Positions 55,870-64,000 of a DNA stretch of 64,000 nt are shown here, piece after piece. This DNA is from Lunularia cruciata (taxonomy: Eukaryota; Streptophyta; Marchantiopsida; Lunulariales; Lunulariaceae). The translations under genes were made by a program, and so were the position numbers. Numbering within the stretch: the stretch's first letter is position 1; each line of letters starts with the position of its first letter. The notes under the pieces are model-generated. The model had not been told where the DNA came from, did no database searches, and saw only the letters and a program-made list of their open reading frames with translations. Where the stretch lies: NCBI GenBank assembly GCA_948567375.1, contig OX419762.1, positions 39,785,034-39,849,033 of the forward strand, read 5' to 3'.

Positions 55870-57043
55870 CGCATTATTCTTCTTCCTTCCCTTGCTTCTC
55901 TGCTTCCTTATTGAGCCAATAAGACCGCAAGGTACATTTACTGGTGATCTTTGTTTTCCAAAGTGGTTTCCACCTCCTCCTCTTCAATGTGCCTCTCCAT
56001 GTTGTTCAAAGATCGCCTGTACGAAGGCCGAGGGCCTCTAGGGAAACAAGTGCGACAATTGGTAGATATGTGCCCAATACGGCCACAATTGTAACAACAG
56101 TGTTGTTCTCCTCGAGTCCCTTCTCCTTGTGGGACTCCATCTCTTTGTTCTTCTACCCGTCCCCGCTCCCCTTGAAGCGGCCGTGCTCCTCAATCCCGGA
56201 ATCGAAGGTTGCCCAATTCCATTGGTATTGGTCCACCCATGTGTGGCATTTCTGCCCAATAATGTTGAGGTGGAACTACTCCTTCACCTCTACCTAATGC
56301 TCCTGCTATTCTTTGCGCACAAGCAATGGCTTCAAATACCGTGCAAGGGTTTTGCACCATGACTTCTTGGCGAATCCACTCTTTCAACCCTCGTTGGAAA
56401 TTATTGAGAGCCTCTGCTGGACTCATGTCGGTAATTGCAACTTGTAGATCCAAAAAGGCCTCCACATACTCTTGGATGCTATTCTCTTGTCTCAATCCCC
56501 ATAGTCGGGTTCGAGCCATCTGCACAAAATCCACCGATTGGAAATTCTTCAGCAGTCCTTCTTGCATTGCTGTCCATGTGACCTCCTTCTCTCGGCCAGC
56601 ATGGATCGTTCCCAAGGATCATACCATGTGAGCACTTTATTGGTCAAGTACCCACATGCAAACATGCCTGCAGCATGCTCTGTGATCTCTGTTGAGAACA
56701 ATCGGAAATATCGATTCATTCTCAAGATCCAATTTTCCACAACTCCCATCGTACGCTGCCCCTTGTAAGGCTCGATGTTGCAAGTCTTCTTCATCCGGAG
56801 TAGCAATGTGGCTTCATCGTTGATAGGGTTTGTAGGCATAGGTGCCTCTCCAAGTACTTTGGTCATAGGTACTAGGTTTTGAGACGGCTCTTCTCCTTGC
56901 ATGGCTTGATCGTTCCTGAGGATCTGCACTTGACTTTGTAATGTCTCCATGGTCATCTTAATCTCTTGAAATGCATTCAACATCCCTTGCATTCCTTGCA
57001 CCAGCTCTTGCAATTGTGGATCCATGGTTTCTACAACATCCAA
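55870..57043 (-). pseudogene. gag of family F copy 2
   Basis: Two stretches, 57043-56549 and 56615-56190, are separated by a 1-base frameshift near 56585 (copy 1 has one more C there). The N-terminus contains MDPQLQELVQGMQGML, and the middle MKKTCNIEPYKGQRTM and QMARTRLWGLRQENSIQEYV. Near 56085-56100 an intact CX2CX4HX4C knuckle (CYNCGRIGHISTNC) is encoded on the minus strand. It is better preserved than copy 1. Confidence 0.8.
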
Positions 57044-57615
57044 TTGCTAACGTCTACTTCAATACAGTGTCAATATAATCGCTCTCGAAGGCGCACAAAC
57101 TATCGGAACTACCATTGGGACCTCAGAAGCTATCACTTGTTGATAATACTCCTCACCAAAATTCCTAACCACAAAATCTCTAAACATCACTTTCGGCCTC
57201 ACTACATAACAGATTTCTACTTGAGTGTTGAAAGGGAGGGGATTTGGGACATTCATATCCATATTATCATAATAGAATGTAGATCGTCAAATCCCACTCT
57301 CTGTCATATATCACCACAGGTAGAATCACCGAGTTTGGTGAGTTCATCACTTTGTCCATGAATTCCGCACCAAAGTGATAAACTAGTGATACTCTCATCT
57401 ACTCACGCTGGATGTACATAACCTTGATGTGGAATGGGTTTGAAAATGGAAAGCTAGGTGCGGGAAATTGTCCCCTCGGCGCATCCATCCCATCCGCTCT
57501 CTAACGCCCTTCCTAAGTCTAGCGATTACTCTATATTCTCTGCCTCAAATTACTCAGTTTCAGTAGTTCGTGCTATTCCAAGAGGGGTGATCCACTCTCT
57601 AGGACTAGAACACTT

Positions 57616-57627
57616 GCTCTGATACCA
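57616..57627 (-). other. Primer binding site, initiator tRNA-Met
   Basis: TGGTATCAGAGC on the minus strand, one base from the LTR end at 57629. Confidence 0.9.
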
Positions 57628-57628
57628 T

Positions 57629-58366
57629 TGTAATACTCCAAGGACAAGAGAAGAGAGAAAACACAGATTGCACACTCAAACATTCGATACCCCAAGGGAG
57701 CACCTTCTCTTTATTATATAGACAAAGAGGATCTCCTCCAAGGAAGCTCCACCATAGGATTAGGGACACAGATAGGTGACATGTCAGCAAGCTCCACCCT
57801 TGGATTACTTAATTGGATGGGTGACCTGTCTGGTCTAGGTCCTATCTGGTTGGTCAAACAAGCTTTGACCAGAAGGAATCTTTTAGGGAATTTTCTTGTA
57901 GGAATCTTAGAATCACGTGAGTAAGGTACCGTTGGAAAGCTCTCAATGAGACAAAGCAGGGGGAGGGAAGGCTAGTCATTCCTCCGTTGGAGGGGGAATC
58001 TGCACATTTTCGAGGCCTAATTCATCCGTTTAGGCCTCCAAAATTGCCTTCAAAGATTTCAGGCATATTTTGGTCCCTACTCTATTAGTAGAAGTCCCTT
58101 TTTGGTGATACCTCTTTCTGATCTCTTTAGTCCATCATGTGTAACATCCTTCCAGATGTTACCAAACCAATTCTCACCTTTAAATCATATGTCTAGCTAT
58201 TGGTTCTAAGGTTCTCAAGTCTATTTCGGTTTCTGCCCTATTAGTAGAAGTACTCTTTTGGTGATAATTCTATCTGATCTAATTTGACCATCATGTATAA
58301 CATCATTCTAGAAGTTACCAAACCAAATTTCACATCTAGATCATATGGCTAACCCTTGGTATTACA
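57629..58366 (-). repeat. 5' LTR of family F copy 2
   Basis: 738 bp, TGTAATACTCC at the left border and GGTATTACA at the right on the plus strand, collinear with 17808-18542. Confidence 0.9.
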
Positions 58367-58370
58367 CACA

Positions 58371-58417
58371 CACAATCTGTTTAAGAGACTCCAGGTGATG
58401 CTCACCAGCTTCTATAT
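58371..58417 (-). repeat. Family C LTR scrap
   Basis: AAGAGACTCCAGGTGATG and CTCACCAGCTTCTAT match the subrepeat border of the C LTR (compare 28672-28700 and 18940-18955). It is wedged between the F LTR and a family A LTR. Confidence 0.6.
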
Positions 58418-59103
58418 TGTAGCACCCATTTGTGCATGTATGTGTTATTGTAGTATTTAGTTTGGTATTATAAGTACTTGAGAGAAAATATTTATATAGA
58501 GGCAAAATATAGTTCTACATTAGTCATGATTAGCTAAAGTTAGTCATAGTTAAGATAGTGTGGACCTTACTTTAGAAGAAGTGGAAAAGATGAGCACTAC
58601 TATGTTGGATTCTAGTGTGGTGACTTGGTATTATTCTTAGATGTTTGGCTTTGAGGAAAGAATTGAGAACTCTTTGGCCCACAAGCCTTTTTGTTTAGGA
58701 CTCTTTTATAGTCCAAGGATAGCTTATGCAAAGGAATCCTTGACTTAGTGGTTGGGTTAAGATAAGACCACATGCTTAGGAGAATATTCCCATGAGTATG
58801 GATATTACTTTAGCTTTTTGACTTTATTTGACTTTATTTGACTTTATTTGACTTTTAGCCTAGTAACTTGAGTTACTCCAATAATTAGTAACTTTAGTGT
58901 GTAACTATTTCACAAGTATATAACCTAGGGGTGAGGAAGTACTCAATATATTTTCATTTGAAACTATCTCTCTCTCATTGAGTTCATTAATGAGCAATGG
59001 TTTGAGTCTTGGAGTACAATGGAGTTGGGGTTACCTTCTTAGTCCATGATGCATTACCATAATAGCCATCTGAGGTTCATCTTGAGTGAGAGATAGGTTG
59101 GCT
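58418..59103 (+). repeat. Family A LTR, plus orientation, lone
   Basis: Runs from TGTAGCACCC to GGTTGGCTT, collinear with the whole family A LTR but diverged. It carries three TTTATTTGACT-type units at about 58815-58858. No PBS follows. Instead an inverted A LTR begins at once. Confidence 0.85.
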
Positions 59104-59513
59104 TTGTGAGCTGGCTTGTCTCTCACTCCATACTCATGGGAATATTCTCCTAAGCATGTGGTCTTATCTTGACCTAACCACTAAGTCAAAGATTCCTTCA
59201 CATGTGCTATCTTAGGACTATTGAAGAATTCAAAACAAAAAGGCTTGTGGGTCCAAGAGTTCTCAACTCTTTCCTCCAAGCCAAACACCTAGGAATAATA
59301 CCAATTCAACACACTAAAATCCAAAATGGTGGTGCTCATCTTTTCCACTTCCTCTAAAGTAAGGTCCCCACCATCTTAGCTATGACTAACTTTAGGGTAG
59401 ATCATGACTTAGGTAGAACCATCCTTTATCTCTATATAAATAATATATCTCAAGTACTTGTAATACCAAACTAAGTATCACAATACCACACACATGTACA
59501 AATGGGTGTTACA
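59104..59513 (-). repeat. 3' LTR of family A copy 3, with internal deletion
   Basis: Read on the minus strand it starts TGTAACACCC (59513) right after a polypurine tract and ends with the GACAAGCCAGCTCACA end at 59104. About 270 bp of the middle, including the TATA region, are missing, which leaves 410 bp. Confidence 0.85.
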
Positions 59514-59561
59514 TTTACCCCTGGATTAAGCTTTCACTTTGTCCTCAAAGTGAAGGTCTCT

Positions 59562-61252
59562 CTACCTTCTATGATACATCTTCAACTTATCATGGTTAAT
59601 ATTATCAAAGTGTCTTCCTCCAAAATCCTTGATATCATAGGTGTAATTGCTCTACACCTCCTCCACTATGAAAGGTCCAAAGTACTTAGGCAAAAACTTC
59701 TTTTGCACTCTCTTGAATCGAATAGAATGAAACACCATTATCCAATCTCCTTTTTTGAAAGGATCCACCTTCTTTTTGCCTTGCTTCTTGTCATAGCTCT
59801 CCTTTTGTTTCCTTTGGGTTTGCTCCACTCAAACCATAGCAATTGCTTTGGCCTCTTCCAATTCCATGACTTGATCCTTCCTTGACTTCTCTGCATCACC
59901 TCCTTGTGTTTTCTATAATCTCCTATGAATGCTTTGGAAGGTAGGAAGATTAAAGTGAATAGGTAAGGTAGACTCAATACCATAACCAATTGAAATAGAG
60001 AATATCTGGTAGAAGTCTTCATGGTTGTCCTATACTCCCACAAAATTGCATGAATCTTCTTGTCCCAATGATGTTTAGCCCTCTCTATTTCTACATCTTT
60101 AGCCACTATCATGCACAAGGTCTAATTGGTTTTCTCTGCCAAGCCATTGGAATTTGGCTTATAAGATGTAGTTACTCTATGTGTGATAGAAAAATGTCAT
60201 AGCATGGTTGAAATAATGCTTCTTGTAAACTCTCCTCCTCTATCAAAAACCACTCCAAAGGGCACTCAAACCTAGGGATAATACATTCATAAAGAAATCT
60301 CCCAACTTCATCTTCATCTTCATTCTTGTCCTTCAATGGTCTAGCCTCAACCCACTTGGTAAGATTATCAGTAACTACAACAATGTACTGATTGTTCCTT
60401 GGGGTTCTATTGAGAAGACCTACAAAGTCAATTCTCCACTTCTCAAAAGGTCCTAGCAATGGAATTGATCCAAGAGGTGGAGTGGAGGTAGACTTTCTAG
60501 CAAAAGCTTGACAAACATGACAAGTTTTGCAATACTCAAGACAATCCTTGAAAATCCCTCTCCAATGGTAACCTGCATCTAGAAGGTGAGGTCTAGATCT
60601 TGCTGCAAAGGCCTTCTTCTCCCTAGCATGCATCCCTTTTGGATAGTTACCTCTTGTAACAAAGTCCACTATCTCCTTGTACTCTATTAGAACCTCTTGA
60701 GTGATTGAGATTGTCATCAACTCCTCATCCAAGAAGGAATCATCCATTAGCTCATCTCTATCATGATCATAAGCCCTAGATAACAAATCAGCATTTGCAT
60801 GTTTCTTTCCTAGACTCAATGTTGTAGTCATTCTCATATAAGAGTACCATCCACCTTGCTAGCCTCCCTTCTACATTAGGCTTTTTGAAGACGTACTTCA
60901 AACCCTTGTGATCCATGATAATGGTGGCTTTTCCTCCAATCAAGTAGTGTCTAAACTTCTTGAGACCAAAGATCACTGCCAATCCTTCTCTCTCCGTGAT
61001 AGAGTAGTTCTTTTATGCTGAAACCATTTGTCTACTAGCATAAGCTATTGGATGATCATGCCCATCTTGGTCTAATTGACTAAGAGTGCATCCTATAGTA
61101 ACATTGGAAGCATCAGTGTAAGGGATGAAAGGCTTGCTCCAATCAAGTTTAGCAAGAATTGGAGCTACAACAAGAGATTGCTTGAGCTCCTCAAAAGCTT
61201 TGAGAGCCTCCTTTTCTTCTAAAATCACCATCTAATCTACACCCTTCTTCAT
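59562..61252 (-). pseudogene. pol of family A copy 3, interrupted by family D
   Basis: The stop at 59562-59564 matches the end of pol in copy 2. Open pieces: 61231-61013 (RNase H start, YTDASNVTIGC), 60982-60788, 60837-60172 (integrase zinc Cys pair CKTCHVC and core IDFVGLLN), and 60118-59738. A stop replaces Glu in the MVSA segment, a 4-base deletion lies near 60825, and a deletion of roughly 150 bp removes the HHCC histidines near 60595. The GRAEF-type second Asp region is frameshifted. Family D copy 4 is inserted at 61253, and the upstream part of pol is beyond the window. Confidence 0.85.
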
Positions 61253-64000
61253 TGTGACAACCCGGAAAATATCACTTTTGCGGTTATCGGGTAAGTAAAG
61301 TTTGTTCCCGCAGAGACACGAGTCAGAATTGGTCAAATACAAAGTCAAAGTAGCAATTTAGTTCTTCTTGAGTTCTTCTTTAATCTCTCAGGTAGAAACT
61401 ACACCCAAAAGAGAGTAACAAGCACTGACTCGCAGTCTTGTCACAAATTAACACTCCTTAATCACAACTCCATCAAATCTTTCCAAACAATCTTGATTGT
61501 GATGATTTAGGCTCTCTTGAAAACGGCACTTCACTACAAAACGACGTCGCCTCAAAATTGTGTTCCACCCCTCCACTGAAGGCACAACTTCCTCGATCAA
61601 AATTGCTTCACATCAACCTCACACTGCACTCACAAATGCAAAATACTACCAACACTACAATTCCTCTCGGATCTGTCAAGGCATTGCTTCGATTGCACTT
61701 CACTCAGGATCAACCACACAGAATGAAGATCAAGGCTACGAAATCCAACATCCAACAAGCACACTGACTTGCACTTCAAATTTCTTCACACACTCACAAA
61801 CACAAGTACAATGTTGATACTCGGAATCAAGCTCAAGCAACAAGCACTGCTTCACAACACTTTGCTTTATCTATTCTTAAAAATTATGAGCATTGAACAA
61901 CATGATACTGCAAATGCCACTCTTAAGTAGTGAAGCAATTGATAGTTCTAACAACTATACCGTTCTACAACAACTTTTCTAACGTGTAGATCCGAAATAA
62001 CAATGCACCTCTTTATATCTACCTCTTCATATCTCAAAAACTATTACTACTCTGATCCGATGTCTACTTCGTCATCTGCTTTCAAACCCGAACCCAAAGT
62101 AAATTTACTTCCTACTACTCTGTCCTCGGGTTTCATATCTCCTACTTCTTCTACCAAATCTAGCAATTCTCTTTCCTGATCTGAAATTGCACTAGTGGGT
62201 AATCTATCTAACTCTTCATCTCTTGACCCACTCTTCTCCAATGTCTCCATCTCTAACTCCGAAGACATCTGCACTCCTATGTTATCTACTTTGGGTTTGG
62301 CTCTAACATCTTTCCAAAGTTTATCTATCTCTATTTTCACTAAATCTAATCTAATCGCAATATTGTCCTCTACTTCTAAGATCTTCCTGTCTACACGAGT
62401 TCTTAAACTGATCAACAAGGCATTCAAATCAGTGTCTTTTGCATGTCTTTGCCTCATCTCTTGCACCAACAATTTCAACTTGTGTAGCCTCGTTTCTTCA
62501 ATTTGAATGCTGGCCTCTATACTCAACATCGCGTTCATCCTAAGGACTATCTCCTTCAACGGCTCCAATCTCATTTTTCTTTCTCACTCTTGATCTGCAA
62601 GCCAATCCTCCCTATACATGGCCAATTCCGCCTCGAACTCGGCTTTCACCGTCTCCTTCTCCTTCTCCTTCTCCTTCTGTACAACCTTCTCCTCTTGATT
62701 ACGAAGTAACTCTCGTAATCTCTCTTCTTCCCTATATCGTGCTGCCAAATCTCTTTGCCAGAGTTGCTTCTTCTCCTCTACGCTCTCCATCACGCTATCG
62801 AGCTCTTGATCCTTTGCTGCTACTCTCGCCATAGCATGGATAACTTCTACCCTTGAATCAGCAAACTGTTGCTTCAAAATCTTGTACTCTGCTACTTGTC
62901 TTTCCCTTGCTATGTCAGTCTTCTTAACAAGATCTTCTCGATAACTCACTTCTCTCTTTAGATCTTCAATTACCTAAGTCCTCACTACTACCTCTACTCG
63001 CAGTACTTCCCTTTCCTCCTCACCTCGGGTTATACTCTTCTTCAACCCCGAGTTCTCTTCTTCTAATCTTGATTACACCTGCAAGACAGTCTTCACCTCT
63101 GGACAAGTCGACTGCATCTCCTTCTTCTTGTGCTCTAACTTCACCAACAAAGGACACACCACCTCCCGCAGGTACTCAACTCCATCACTCGAGGTTACCT
63201 CTTCTTGCATAGCAACTTCTCTTTGCACTTCTTGTTCATCCGATACTCGTCTTTTTCTCTGCAGTCTTTGTATCGGCACTAACGCCTCGCTCACCGAGCT
63301 TTCATTCACCTCTTCTTTCACGTTACTTGGACTTGCATCACACTTCGCCTTGCGTCTCAAGCAAACTCCCCTCTAAACTATGATCTTCTTCTCTTTTGCC
63401 TCGGGTACTTCATCTTCCAACTTTGTGGTGTCCTCGGCTTTGATCTCTGCCTGCACTTCTTCTTCTTCCTCTGCAACAGCTGGCACCGATGTCATTTCTC
63501 CACCCTCATCGCTGTCGCTTCTCATATTTCCGCTCTGTAGCATTAGCTCGGGCTCCTCCTCGTGTTCCAAGTCTTTGGACTTGCACTTGGCTTCAGCTTC
63601 CAAGTCTTCATCTTCCAACTCAATCACCACCATGCCTCACCTCAGGTTTCCTCTCCTGGTCTTCCGAGGTTTCGTCGTATCTTCGGCTTTGCCCTGCCAA
63701 CTTCTCTTCTTCAATTTTGGAGTACTCACTTCTATCTCCACATTCTTCCCCGTCTTCTTGTAGTACTCATCGGTGCTTCTGATTTGCAAGATGTACTGCT
63801 GCTCCTCTACATTGACCTCCTTTCTCAAATTGGGATGGAAATGAGACACCATCTAAGTTCACTCCGCCGAGTTCAGCAAATTCAACCTGAGGTAGAAATG
63901 AGCTGCAAACGGCATGATGTCATGTGGAGGCGATTTATCTCGCAAATTCCACACCATTTGTTGCATTCTCCCATGGAAACACCTTGCCCAATTAATTGGT
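61253..64000 (-). mobile_element. Family D long unit, copy 4 (continues past window end)
   Basis: On the minus strand it ends CCGGGTTGTCACA at 61253, abutting family A pol. It is collinear with copy 3 from its R-U5-like part through the long protein frame. The TATA-like box is decayed (TACTTAAG near 61925). Confidence 0.85.
62047..63900 (-). pseudogene. Family D protein, copy 4
   Basis: Segments 63852-63637, 63633-63373, 63360-63073, 62949-62584 and 62574-62047 are all in one phase, so a frame of about 600 codons is broken only by four in-frame stops and no frameshift within this span. Order: VNVEEQQYILQIRSTDEYY, a basic patch, a long Glu-rich acidic region, an IQRLQRKRR segment, a coiled coil (EEERLRELLRNQEEK), and the tail with LEKSGSRDEELDRLP and EVDIGSE. 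No catalytic motif. The N-terminal part lies beyond the window. Function unknown. Confidence 0.65.

Larger units (their letters stand above)
55602..58366 (-). mobile_element. Ty3/gypsy family F, copy 2 (LTR-gag-protease end)
   Basis: On the minus strand: 5' LTR (58366-57629), PBS, gag, zinc knuckle and the first part of protease, ending at about 55602, where the family C RNase H sequence begins on the other strand. Everything downstream of protease is missing. GTATCAC is shared by both partners at the join, suggesting microhomology repair. Confidence 0.9.

Overview
The window is repeat-dense, AT-rich plant nuclear DNA made almost entirely of nested LTR retrotransposons. I see no ordinary host gene, tRNA, rRNA or CRISPR array. 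Chromovirus pol with a chromodomain, tRNA-primed gypsy elements (initiator-Met-like and Asp-like primer sites), LTRs of up to about 1.7 kb and intact plant-type promoters point to a land plant or close streptophyte relative with a large genome. The species cannot be named from the sequence.

I sort the elements into six families, A to F. Family A is a Ty3/gypsy element with 679-bp LTRs. One nearly intact copy lies at 42705-50505, with pieces at 1-2282, 3708-4114, 58418-59103 and 59104-61252. Family B is a chromovirus with heat-shock-element-like LTRs (2283-3707 and 30050-32636). Family C is a Ty3/gypsy element that carries a cytosine-C5 DNA methyltransferase (DNMT) inside its polyprotein. Its best copy is on the + strand at 39942-55601, split by the young family A insertion. 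A decayed copy is on the - strand at about 21195-29339 (its 3' LTR stub is at 18935-19258), and a deletion derivative is on the - strand at 7085-9231. Family D consists of TGTGG...CACA units of 1.9 kb (9796-11686, 19314-21194) or at least 3.6 kb (36300-39941, 61253 to the window end). They look like very long solo LTRs with a coding frame upstream of their promoter. Family E is a gypsy pol remnant (4115-5313). Family F is a gypsy element primed by initiator tRNA-Met (12933-18542 and the 5' part at 55602-58366).

The outstanding object is family C. Its frame reads gag, zinc knuckles, aspartic protease, DNMT (motifs I, IV, VI, VIII and X in canonical order), a UAG stop, reverse transcriptase and RNase H. 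The UAG is kept in the decayed copy and sits in a UAG-CAR-YYA context, the classic leaky-stop context of tobamoviruses, so programmed readthrough between the DNMT part and the RT part is plausible. In the decayed copy the 3' LTR follows RNase H almost directly, with no integrase.

Nesting gives an order of events. Family A copy 2 (two differences between its LTRs) is the youngest and sits in the C gag gene. D copy 4 sits in a family A pol. D copy 2 sits at the 3' end of the decayed C copy. Several short fold-back and tandem duplications mark repair or template-switch scars. Stretches with nothing recognisable are 9232-9795, 11692-12932, 29340-30049, most of 32637-35446, and 35672-36299.
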